NCBI GenBank assembly: GCA_038373885.1 | Contig: JAWZYV010012343.1 | Span: 62,001 to 126,000, forward strand | Source of the DNA: Cheiracanthium punctorium | Lineage: Eukaryota; Arthropoda; Arachnida; Araneae; Cheiracanthiidae | Direction: 5' to 3' | Length of the DNA stretch: 64,000 bases | Notes under the pieces: generated by a model | Told to the model about the DNA's origin: nothing | The model's input: the letters and a program-made list of their open reading frames with translations, nothing else | Databases searched by the model: none | Shown: one piece after another, positions 1-10,150 of the stretch | How positions within the stretch are numbered: position 1 is the stretch's first letter | Layout of the letters: every line of letters starts with the position of its first letter | Made by a program: the position numbers and the translations under genes

Positions 1-370
1 AACATTCTACGACCCATAGTTTTTGAGATATGCGAGTTACATACATACGTACATACGTACGTACAGACGGCATGGAAAAACTGGCCACAATAGACTCGCC
101 GCTGATCAAAATGAGTTGCAGACGCGTTAATAGGATCGTGCATGATAGCCTACGATGAGATGCATCGAAAAAATTTTTAAAATTCAATTTAGAGGTAGTC
201 AAAATCGGTATTTTTGTCGAAATTTGGCCCCCAAAATTTTTTGGGATCACATTACTTCCTTATACTACGTACAAGGAAGTAAAAAAATTGAAAAGTGACT
301 CGACGCTCTCGCGTAGACAAAAAACCCGCGATTGAAAGAAATAGCACTTTCAAGTGCTAAAAAAATTAAA
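1..370 (+). repeat. Decayed dispersed repeat with (CATACGTA)n tract
   Basis: A short ACATACATACGTACATACGT tract at 41-64 and an ACTTCCTTATACTACGTACA hairpin near 255-282 resemble in layout the ACTTTCCGAACA family. The last part (290-370, AAAGTGACTCGACGC and AATAGCACTTTCAAGTGCTA) recurs at 15340-15420. No gene seen. Confidence 0.45.
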
Positions 371-390
371 TACTTTATTTTTATTTTTCA

Positions 391-527
391 CAGGGGCGTA
401 GCCAGGGGGGGGTATCGGGATATATCTCCCCGCCAAAATTTTTAGATTAGTGATGAAATTCCGTCTATTTATGCAGATATAAGTTCATATCCCCCCCTCC
501 CGAAAAATTTTCCTGGCTACGCGCCTG
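391..527. mobile_element. hAT-like miniature element (CAGGGGCGTAGCC ends)
   Basis: The 137-bp element has inverted ends CAGGGGCGTAGCCAGG and CAGGCGCGTAGCCAGG. Its flanks do not show a clean 8-bp duplication. A decayed, one-ended relative lies at about 10198-10260. Confidence 0.7.
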
Positions 528-1168
528 TTTTGCACTATATATTAAAAGCGCATCATCGCCCAGTGCGTTCGAGCTATTTATATTTCGTATTTCATTATGC
601 TGGAAAGTGCATCCTAAACCACGCCCTCGCCCTATTTACTTTTCTTTTTTCATTATGTTGGAAAGGATATCATAATCCATGCATCGAACCCTCATTTTTC
701 ATTATGCTGGCCAGTCTTCTCATAATCCATACGATTGGATGCGAGACGAGATAGTTTATTTTGATAGGCGAGTATTTTGCGAGGCTTTACGGAGCCTTGT
801 TATTATATTTTCGCCAGGTATGGACAATCTTTGGAAAGTTGAGGGCCAAACTTTAGGATGTGAGTGAAGACGCGGGCCGTATAATTGGGATTTAGATGGA
901 AATTTCAATGCTTCATAGGGAGCTTCGATATGTTTCGCGGGCATTTTGCGTACTTTTTCTTGTTTTATTATTATTTATTTTATATTTTATATTTCATTTT
1001 AATCTTTATTTCTTTTTTATCTATCCTTACGTGATTTCGTGATTTTTTTTTATTTTCCAATTGGTAACTTGCTGTTCGCTTTCGTTTCTTTATATTTCAG
1101 TGCCCGGTTTTATTTATATCATTCAACACCCGTTTTGTGTGAGTGTTTCTTAATAAACTTCTCTATAT

Positions 1169-2085
1169 TGTTACGAATTTTCGGGGCAACCCGCTGCTCT
1201 GTGGCTTAAAATGGTTTAAAATTCGTATTCTACGCTTCAAATAGATAAATTTTGCTTTTTGTTGCATCAAAATCGGCCAATTAGGACTGGAGATATGGAG
1301 GTTTCGGTTTGCCATTGTTTTTCAATGGAGGTTCTAGAAAACTCGAGAAATATGAGTCCTAGAGCTTAGATCTCTTCACATTTGGGGACTTATTTTTGGC
1401 GCCCAATTGGGCGATATTTCGCCAAAAGTCGCCAATCTTGGCGACTTTTTGGTCATTGGGCGCGATTTTGACAATGGGGCCTGGAAGTTGTTTTTCCTGC
1501 ATTAAAACGCATAACCTAACATTTCTCTTCTATGACGTAATCAAAATTCAGGCTTTATGTAGAACCCTCGAGAAATTGACTCTTCTGGAAACCTCTTGTA
1601 CCTCCTGCGTCGGCTATTTATAGAAGCGCGCATCGCCCCGAAAGTTCAGTGCGAGTTGAACGCTCAATGTGTGAAGAGCTCTCGGTACGTTTGTTTTGTG
1701 TGAATGGATAGTGCTATAGAAGCTGTGTTTTAGCTTGCTTTGTGAAGCTGTTTTTAAAGTGCTGTGTGTCAATTCTTCATTGCTGTGTCTTAAGGGATTG
1801 TGTTCTATATCCCTCGAATATTTCCACGGAATTTTTGCCTGTGAAAGTGACTTATTTTGTGTGAGAAATACAGCCTTTGTGAGAGCTTCTGATCCAAGCG
1901 CATTGTTAAAAGCACGTTACTGCTAGATTGTGCTTGTGAATTGTGTACAGCTGATTGTTCTACGAAGTTCTAGAAGCCATAAAGTTCGTGTTCCATCCTG
2001 ACAAGTGACTCTTTACTTGAACTTTTTACACCAACAGGACTTTAGAACGACGAACCCCCAGGAGTAGCAGAGTAATTCCGCAACA
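1169..2085 (+). mobile_element. Solo LTR of a retrotransposon
   Basis: The 917-bp segment begins TGTTACGAATTTTCGG and ends GTAATTCCGCAACA, giving the TG...CA ends of an LTR. It is flanked by ATAT on both sides (1165-1168, 2086-2089), a 4-bp duplication typical of gypsy-type integration. No primer-binding site or gag follows the right end and no partner LTR is nearby, so it is a solo LTR left by recombination. Its left half resembles, in reverse orientation, sequence at 33510-34330. Confidence 0.75.
1615..1650 (+). promoter_or_regulatory. LTR core promoter: TATA box and initiator
   Basis: TATTTATA at 1615-1622 is followed about 30 bp later by TCAGT at 1646-1650, an arthropod initiator consensus. 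The spacing is that of an RNA polymerase II core promoter, and the position in the middle of the solo LTR matches a U3/R boundary. Confidence 0.6.
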
Positions 2086-2597
2086 ATATCCAACCCTGAA
2101 CATATGTTCAATATCTCTAGAGCATTAAGAGCTTGTTTGAGAGTTCATCCAATTATGAAAGCAAAAACGATTGCATAGAAATACATGATACTTTTGCCAT
2201 TACTAGTACTGTACGGTGCCTCACCCCCTTTGCTTAAAAATACCTCTGGGCATTTTTAGTATGAAAGACTAAAACTATGTACAAGGTCTACATAAAGTAC
2301 GGGACGCATTTTACTAAGATTGGTTTCCTTTTGTATGGGGACACATGAAAATTTATATTTTACATTGTTTAGATGGAATTTCCTGAAACTTTCAATCGAT
2401 CCAATAACATCCTGAACTTTTTTATTCATAACTAGGGGCCAAGGCCCCTAGACTCGCTACGCTCGCTTTTCGTGTGAAGCATTCGGCCCCTTATATGGCT
2501 TATTCGTAAAAAAGACATAATTTCAACAGGCAAAACCCGAAGATTTGATCAGATGGAATGTTACTGAGCTACACGTCGCTTGGTTCTTGCATGCTCA

Positions 2598-3687
2598 TCT
2601 ATTTAAATGAAATTAGACTTTCGTCTATACATTTCTTGGAATTCAAAAATTTTGCGATTTCTATCCGTTTCAAGCACTCGGGAATCCGATGCGACCCTCA
2701 AAAAAAAAGTTTGTCTGTCTGTCATTCTGTCCGTGACGCTTTTTTGTTTAAGCATCACGTAAAAACGACTGAAGCGAATGATATGAAATTGGGTGACATG
2801 ATAGGTGGTCACTCAACTTAAAACATTGGCGTCGAATTTTTAAAAAATCACGATTAGATTTTCAGATTTTGCAAAAATCGTTTCAAACTGCGTAAATTTG
2901 TGTTCGAGCATCACGTAAAAACGACTGAAGCGACTGAAATGAAATTGGGTATCATCATTGGTAGTCACTCAACTTAAACTTTAGGCAGCGTATTTAGAAA
3001 AAACCTTGATTAGATTTTCAGATTTTGTGAAAATCGTTCCAAACTCCTTAAAATTGTGTTCGAGCATCACGTAAAAATGACTGAAGTGAATGAAATGAAA
3101 TTGGGTATCATGATAGATGGTCACTCAACTTAAGACATTGTCGTCGAATTTTTAAAAAATCTTTATTAGATTTTGAGATTTTGCGAAAATTGTTTCAAAC
3201 TGCGTCAATTTGTGTTGGCACATACCGTAAAAACTGCAAAGGTGAAAAAATGGTATTGGGTGAAATGATAGGTGGTCACCTTAAGCTATAAGCATGTAAA
3301 AAAAAGTCTATCAGATTTTGGGATTTTGCGAAAATCGTTCTAAAATGCTGAAATTTTTATTCCAGCATCACTAAATAAAGACTGCAGGGAATGAAACGAA
3401 ATTGGATGACATGATAGGTTGTCACTCAACTTAAATTCTAGGCTTCCAATTTTGAGATTTTGAGATTTTGCGAAAATTATTTCAATATCTGTAAATATTC
3501 GTTCACGCATCACATAATTACGAATAAAGCGAATGAAATGATATTACTTAGTTATTCTCTAACCTGTAATATTTTAACAATACATAAAAATTCTAACTTC
3601 GCTTTCTTTACTTTGGCAACATACTACATCCATTCTGTGTACTCCTACAATGCTGAGGGAAGTTCTTGCTTTTTAGAAATTTGCATT
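2598..3687 (+). mobile_element. 3'-truncated Helitron family 2 copy inside family 1
   Basis: The segment starts TCTATTTAAATGAAATTAGA like the copy at 46920 and contains about six of the same ~156-bp units. It stops at GCATTCA, without the hairpin and CTAG end. The host element's last ~88 bp before the insertion (2511-2598) are repeated right after it (3696-3783). Confidence 0.8.
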
Positions 3688-4634
3688 CAGTACAAGACAT
3701 AATTTCAACAGACAAAACCCGAAGATTGGATCAGATGGAATGTTACTGAGCTACACGTCGCTTGGTTCTTTCATGTTCATGGGTACATAAAAATTTAAAC
3801 TTCACACTACAGTAGACCACTCCCCCATATCACGGTAGATATTTTCTTATTAGGAATCCGTGTTCTACGGGTCCTGAGCTATACTCTACCTGGAGTGTGG
3901 ACTCCGCGTATAATCGCTGGAAAAATTATTTGCACTCTTCAGAAACACAATGATATTGAATGTTTCCATTCAAAAGTTATATTAATTAGGAGCTAAAGCG
4001 TAATAAAATCAGAACATCTGTTTGAGTTGTATTTTTAATTATGTAAAACCTATTGGACACCTTGCGTATTTTCCACCCACGGCGATTTTTCATTATTAGG
4101 CGACTTGCGTATATGTATAGTTACTAATGATCTCTAAGAAAACAGCACTTTACGTGCTTTCTTTGATAAAAACTACGGAACAGCTAGGATAGCTTGCCAC
4201 CCATGGCGACTTTCCATTATTGGGCGAGTTACACATGCTCACGACCTATGATGACTGCTCATGCAAGGTTCCCGGAAAACCGTTATCCATATTTTCATAC
4301 ACATAATCCTTTGCAGATGGGCGTATTGAGCACCACGAATTATATCATCTCGCCGCGCTGGCAAATAGGCGTAGTTAACGCCACCCAAAATGTCTACTGG
4401 TAGGAAATACTCCAGCTGGACCGAACAGCCTTTAAAATAATCTGCACTTTAATTATTTTTCATTTTCAAGACACTGGGTTCCAGCATTCTGGAACTCTAA
4501 GCGTATTCACCCTGCTTGGAAAGATACTACTTTGCCAAATCATTCCTAATGCTAAGATGTCGCTTTTAAAATCAGCTACATTGAGTTACTCTGTTTTGGA
4601 AAAACGAATAGTCGCTCATTCTAAACGCTTGTTG

Positions 4635-4807
4635 CAGGGGCGTAGTGACGGGGGGGGGTTAGGGGGGTCATAACCCCCCCCCATGAGGAATTTTTTGCCA
4701 TGCAAAATGCATATTCTTCACTACATTATCGCACACGCGTATACATATATATGAGTTGTAGTAGTCGTAACCCCCCCCCCCATTAAAAATTTCTGACTAC
4801 GCCCCTG
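4635..4807. mobile_element. hAT-like miniature element with perfect 8-bp duplication
   Basis: The 173-bp element has inverted ends CAGGGGCGTAG and an exact 8-bp target duplication GCTTGTTG at 4627-4634 and 4808-4815. It is inserted in the inverted Helitron family 1 copy; the Helitron at 49838 lacks it. It shares internal sequence with the element at 32316. Confidence 0.9.
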
Positions 4808-5199
4808 GCTTGTTGTCTAAGCGAACTTACAATTTGAAAATTCTCAACTTTGTGTAACACACTTTCAGATATTTATTTCATATACTTTTTAATTGGGCGT
4901 AAAATGGGCGTCATTCTAACTCATGTTTGTAAATTTCACGCGAGTCTAGATACTTGAAAACGCCTTGTTGCAAAGGAATGAGTGATTTTATGCCAAATCT
5001 GGAAACCATTCTGTTTATTTTTTCAGTTTTTTATTAATATCTTCTAAAATATTTCGATTTTCAAAATTTAAGTCAGCTTAGCAGGTAACTTCTTTAACTG
5101 TCGTAAATAGGCATCTATTTCTACGAAATTTATACACGTTATTAATATATACATTACCCTGTAGCCTATTGATGAGGGTGAATGTTACATTCAGTTATT

Positions 5200-5500
5200 T
5201 TACAGGACCACTCAAAAGAATTCGTATACCTAACGTTGTATGGGTCTTCATTCTTGAGTGCGTATTTTAGAGATATTCTTTATTTAAAACAAACCAAAAT
5301 TAATGCACGTTATTAAACATCCCATAATAACGCTCTCCGTCGAAAATAGTATCTACAGCATTCAGAGTTCTTCTAAAGGAGCACTCGAAAGTATTCCGAT
5401 ACGTGACAATCTATGGCAGTTTGGAGATATTCATCTCTTTCGAGTGCAGTAGCAAGGAGTCAATAAACGTGTATAACAGTTGACCCTCCAGCTAAAAGAT
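5200..5500 (+). repeat. Tandem repeat also present inverted at 19.85-20.13 kb
   Basis: Two ~180-bp units carry TACAGG-CCACTCAAAAGAATT and AGGAGCACTCGAAAGTATT blocks followed by an ATACGT-ACAATCTATGGCAGT-like block. The inverted relative lies at 19846-20130 and a short one at 23060-23125. Confidence 0.6.
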
Positions 5501-5504
5501 GGAA

Positions 5505-5865
5505 ATAACTAAGTTCTTTTACAGGGTTACCATAAGTGATACACAGGGGGTAAACGAAGAATATCCCTAAAATCTCGATAGATTGGAGCACAATGCATCA
5601 AGCGCAAAAATAGTGTGGTGTGAAGTGTTTTATAATCGATGTGCTTGGCATGATTCATATTTCTTGCTTCTTTTTTCCAAACCAGTAGTGTTTCGTAGCA
5701 AAAATAACCCTTTAATGCGATTAAACATTCCAATAGCACGTGAGAAGGAACGTGAAATTTCACTTCAACACCTCACTCCCACCCCCGGCATTATTTTCCT
5801 AGCACCGCAAACATATTTACCTTTTATTGACGGTGCATACTTGAAGATCCTCGAAGATTTTTGCA
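5505..5865. other. No supported gene
   Basis: Overlapping frames on both strands (5527-5876) show no motif, and I see no repeat here. The region ends at the TTAA site of MITE copy 1. Confidence 0.5.
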
Positions 5866-5869
5866 TTAA

Positions 5870-6384
5870 CCCTTAAAGCGCAGTGTTCCCGCTCTGGGAA
5901 CACCCGACTCTGACGTTTTCACTTTTGCCAGTCACGAAGAATAGATTGGATTTCTATAAAAATAGTGGCGGGTGACCTAGCTCCACGAGAATATTTTACT
6001 TTTGAGCACGTCCTTTCCCGCAAAAGAAATGGTCACGATTCTTTTTAACAGCACTGACATCTGCTGAAAAATGGAAGTATGCGAGAACAGATGGATAGAT
6101 TGCCCCATGCTGAAAAAGGGGCAGCCGTTGCCATCGCTCGACTGAACGACCCGCAAGAGGGAGGGCGATCGAAACGTTCATCGCGTGCCACAGATCTAGA
6201 GACCCCCCTTTTTTGACGCAGCCGGCTGTGCGCGGACACAGCCGGCTGCGTCAAAAAAGGGGGTCTCTAGATCTGTGACACGCGATGAACGTTTCAATCA
6301 TCCGCCCTCTTGCTGCTAGTGAAATCGAGCGATGGCAACGGCTGCCCTTTTTTCAGCATTGGGAAAGGGTTGCGCCTCGAAGGG
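5870..6384 (+). mobile_element. piggyBac-like foldback MITE, copy 1
   Basis: The 515-bp element lies between TTAA sites (5866-5869, 6385-6388). Its ends are CCCTTAAAGCGCAGTG and, inverted, CCCTTCGAGGCGCAAC. Next to the first end is a GTGTTCCCGCTCTGGGAACAC hairpin, split here for length as GTGTTCCCG-CTC-TGGGAACAC. The inner half is a large palindrome of roughly 130-bp arms centred near 6230 on GCAGCCGGCTGTG. TTAA duplication and CCCTTT ends are the hallmark of piggyBac-type insertion; there is no transposase. Confidence 0.85.
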
Positions 6385-6388
6385 TTAA

Positions 6389-8750
6389 GTATTGATCCAT
6401 GCACGTGACTATCCCGAAATTGCATTTTAAATGACAACTGTCGCGACACGTCAGCAAAATACCCATTGTAGACTAAATGAACGCATTAAGTCGCGTGTTA
6501 GCAAAGATGACGTTGGAAAGGCAACATACAGAACAGCTGTCTGCCGGATATATCAATTGACCGGCGTAATTGAGATTTTATTGACCAGACTAATGGCAGG
6601 GTTGTCGGCTCAATGCAGGTCTGTTTGTCCAGATAACGGATATATTATTGGAATGCACACACGCGAGTCGCCTCCGCTCAAAACTATGCATCTGGCTTAA
6701 TGGAAGCTCTAGGACAATAATGGATGGACCCCGGCTATCCTGTCAATAAACTGACCAGACACGACCTCGTCGTAAAGAAATGACCTTTCTGGGATCTTCT
6801 CAAATTAATGTTAGGAAGAGTTATTTTAAAACTGAAAGATATATTTAAATCCATCTATATATATTATTTAAACGAGAAAATAAAGTATGAGTAAAATAAA
6901 TACAAGGTATCAGAAGCTCAGTTAAATAATGAATATGTAATTGAAATAATATACCTATTGCTTATGATGTGTAAGTATATTGAATGCGTACTATGTTCTA
7001 CTTTGTAGAAGTACTTCTAGTTTCAAATATTATAGGACGCGTTCATTTTAACCATTTCTATGACTTTAAAAAGGATATAGAATGCTTTTATTTTAAACTA
7101 GCCGAGTACCCGTTCTCCGCACGGTAGGGAACGAAACTTTTTCTTACATCTATAATTCGAATGGATTCCAGTGATTTGGAATCTAAAAATAAGCAAAATG
7201 ATTTGACTCTGGTCGTAAAGTGACTCATTAGTTATTCGTAAAGTTAGTATAAGTACTGACCTAAGGCCATTGTTAATATTATGACACAAAAACTATGTCG
7301 GTGTCATTCGCGATCAGAAAAAGAAAAGCGTGACGGTTTGCAGCGAAAATTCCTATCTTTCAAAATATCTCATTTCTACATCATACTCTTTTTTAGATTT
7401 AAGTTATACCATAGATACTACATGATGTATAGAAACGATTTTTTTTTATAGTTAAATAGTTGTGTACCCACTCTTCGCAAGGGAAAAAGAGAACATTTTC
7501 CCAAAATGTGATTATAGCTACTTGTGACAAAACAGAATCTTCGAGAAAAAAGAATTTCTGTTACAATCTTTTCTGTTGAAACTACCGCGGGATATATTAA
7601 CGCGACGTAGAATTACTTAATGTTTAGTTAGCTGTGACGTAAGATGGTTGTTGAAAATGGAATAGAACACTTAGTTTCACGAAATATTTATTAATGTGGT
7701 ATATTGTGCTTTGATCAATATTGCCCTAGCATATCTACTAACTATTACTTATACTAACTTTTACTGATACCAATACAATATATTTTCGTTTTTCAATCGT
7801 TAATGTTTAATTTAAAGAAACGGCTTAGATATATGCCACGAATGTAGTCTTTTATTCTTTGGTGACTTTTATAATTTACGCATTAGTATAAATGATAATC
7901 ATTTCACTTTATGGTTGGCACTAAAACAGCTCTCCATACATTTGTATGCATAATTCTTGTCAGATTGGCGTATTTAGCACCAGGGCCCTGTTATCTCACG
8001 GGCAAATTGCGACTTTGCACAGTGCCCCAGGCTAAAAATGGCCCCCGATTTGAAAATGTTAATCGGAAATATTCTTTTTTATAAGAAAATTTTATGAAAA
8101 ATAAAACAAAATTCCATAGATATACGACAAATACCTCCCTATGAGTGTTTAATTCGTTACTGGATTTTGTTACCCACATCTCGACTCACAAGCCTAACTC
8201 GAATCCATTTACCACCTTGAAAATAATGAAGTTGAATTCATGTTTACGAGACCTAAATGATCCTTTCGAATTTAACATAATTTTAAGGTGGGTAAAATGG
8301 GCAGGTATTACTTTTTTTATCAAATATACAAACAGTTTTTTTTTTTTTTTTAGGACGATCAAGAGTTACATGCAGCATGTTTCTTACTACTTTCTTCAAA
8401 ACATAAAAATGCCCTTAAAATGCGCGTCCAACAATGACTAGTTTCCCTGAGCAGAAACTTAATAGAATTAAGTAATATAAAAATAAATACTATGTAATTT
8501 GTGTAATATGTAGTTCATAAATACATATTGCATAAGTATGTAATTAAGCAAGAAATGCTTTTGATGCCCACACACCCTTTTCAATAGAATTCCAGGTATA
8601 TATAGAGCTTAAAAGATACCAATACCCAAGTTATTTGGAAATTCAAGCAAATGAAAAGCCGTTAGTAAGCAATACAGAGACCTAAAAATGGTAACTGTGT
8701 ACTTTATTAAAAATATTAGAGTTCTAACTTTCATTTTTTACACATAAATT
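6389..8750. other. AT-rich intergenic DNA with repeat fragments
   Basis: Apart from the Helitron-like end at 7098 and a hAT-type end fragment at 7981-8110 (CAGGGCCCTG), no gene or regulatory site is supported. The 89-codon frame at 6431-6700 has no recognisable motif. Confidence 0.5.
7098..7235 (-). mobile_element. Helitron-like 3' end, family 3
   Basis: On the minus strand the sequence ends TACCGTGCGGAGAACGGGTA then CTCGGCTAG with T beyond. The CCGT/ACGG hairpin before CTAG is a Helitron 3' terminus. About 140 bp upstream match 44650-44791 (shared TTTTGCTTA, TTTTAGATTCCA and AGTCAAATCATTTTGC). The 5' end was not found. A more decayed copy of the terminal hairpin lies at about 7452-7485. Confidence 0.6.
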
Positions 8751-8755
8751 TGACA

Positions 8756-9095
8756 TTAAACGAAATTTAGAAATTCTTGCGACTGCTTGGCTGGGCCAAC
8801 AAAGTTAGTCTTATCCAGGATATCCTGATATACTTTGGAAATCCCGGCCAACTCAAATTTATCTACAACACCTCGCGGCTATATGTTTTCCAGGGGCTTA
8901 AGAAGTCCCTTAGTATACGAGGCACGATTTGATTTTACGACGCAGTGTTTCAAATTCACATACCGTAGATTTTTCCTGGCAGACATAAAGGGCATTTAAA
9001 AGTTTGTTGCCTGAACACCTATATTTCTCATTCTGTTCTTTAGAAAACTCTAGGGTCCATTTTTTTATCAGGAATAGTTTAGAAATCAGTATTTA
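8756..9095 (-). pseudogene. Unidentified coding relic, two overlapping frames
   Basis: On the minus strand one frame gives about 61 codons ending at 8910-8912, including WTLEFSKEQNEKYRCSGNK, LLNALYVCQEKSTVCEFE and TLRRKIKSCLVY. The neighbouring frame takes up directly with TKGLLKPLENI, an in-frame stop, then DKFELAGISKVYQDILDK and TNFVGPAKQSQEFLNFV to a stop at 8756-8758. The join of two protein-like stretches at a single frame change suggests an old gene, probably of a retroelement or DNA transposon. I do not recognise the family, and the case rests on composition rather than a known motif. Confidence 0.35.
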
Positions 9096-9739
9096 GATTC
9101 GTTATGTTCCGATATGCAATACGAGCTAAAAACGTCCGAAATTGTTAATTTAAATTTTTGTTTGTGTTTTTAAGTGGAGTAAATATAGTTTTGAGAACGC
9201 GAAATCGAAAAATACTATTGATGTTTTAGATAGTGTAATTCCTGCAAAAATAAACCACACTCTTTTCTGCGTCCTCTAAATTCCATATATTTACATACAT
9301 TTTACTTTTTTGCAGTGTATTCATATAGTGTTTTAATGTGTCTTATGAAAATTTAATGCAAAAAAAAAAAAAAAAAACATTCGTAGAAGAAATTCGCGAA
9401 GTCACACCTTGAAAGAGATTTTTTTGAATACTTATTGTTTTAAATATTTACTGTGTGATCCATTTCACGCGGAGTAATGTCGCGATAATATGCCCCCACA
9501 TTAATAGCATGTTATGTCAGACTGTGAATTTCCTTCATGAAGCCAACGCAAACGGTAAATTATGTATCGAAATCTACTTTCCGTTTTGTCTTGTAATTTT
9601 TGCCCCCTCCCACACATTCATTTTCGTCCTGTAGTCATCCTGAAAATTGGATTCAAGATTGTAGGGATCAAAGGGCGGATCTAGGGATACTGCGAAGGGG
9701 GCGTGTGGCACACCTGATATAAATATACAGTACTGGTCA

Positions 9740-10150
9740 TTTTATTATGGGGGTGACCTAGCAGGCGTCTATAATTACCATCCCTCCCCCATGAAGGGAG
9801 GGATGAGTTCAGGCCCAAGCCAGGAATCGAACCCGAACCCTAGACGTGATAGATTGATTGTGTGCGATTAAGGCAAACCTGCGCGAGGGGTATCTGACTA
9901 AGATGAGGGATGCCTTGGTAGGCGCACTTCTTAAGGGGTTCTAACGCGTATTCACTTTACATCTGGAGAAAACCTACCAAACCTCCAGACCGTTAGATCG
10001 ACGACTGCGCGATGGGACCCGGACCGGGGACCTTCACACTTCGGCCGTCTCCAATTTTCAGTGATATAAAAACTGTCCCATGGTGAGGTAGACGTGATAG
10101 AATGGTTCTGTAGACACTAAACGACCTGAGAAGCCTCGTGGTCATATAAT
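9740..10150 (-). mobile_element. Second tRNA-derived SINE family hosting the family A insertion
   Basis: With the inner SINE removed, the minus strand reads TCGTTTAGTGTCTACAGAAC (A box region), then CTATCACGTCTAGGGTTCGG and GTTCGATTCCTGGCTTGGGC (B box), then a GGGAGGGATGG tail region. This is tRNA-like order and spacing. Outer ends are uncertain. Confidence 0.6.
9854..10088 (-). mobile_element. tRNA-derived SINE, family A, with 13-bp duplication
   Basis: Read on the minus strand, the segment starts ACCTCACCATGGGAC, has the B-box region CCGGGTCCCATCGCGC, and continues with AACGGTCTGGAG and CGTGAATACGCGTTAG-like body sequence. It is flanked by TAGACGTGATAGA at 9841-9853 and 10089-10101, a perfect 13-bp duplication. 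It is inserted in another tRNA-like SINE. Confidence 0.85.

Larger units (their letters stand above)
2432..5087 (-). mobile_element. Inverted Helitron family 1 copy, interrupted by two insertions
   Basis: Read on the minus strand this is the same element as 49838-51058. Its 3' hairpin and CTAG lie at 2432-2451 with the expected host T beyond (A at 2431 on the plus strand). It reaches to about 5087, where similarity stops 5' of the CCTGCTAAGCTGA motif, so its first ~140 bp are missing. It is split by a second Helitron (2598-3687) and by an 8-bp-TSD miniature element (4635-4807). Confidence 0.8.

Noticed and set aside
6045..6254. Overlapping frames in the foldback MITE
   Set aside because: The same frames reappear in all MITE copies because the DNA is palindromic; they follow the repeat, not a gene.
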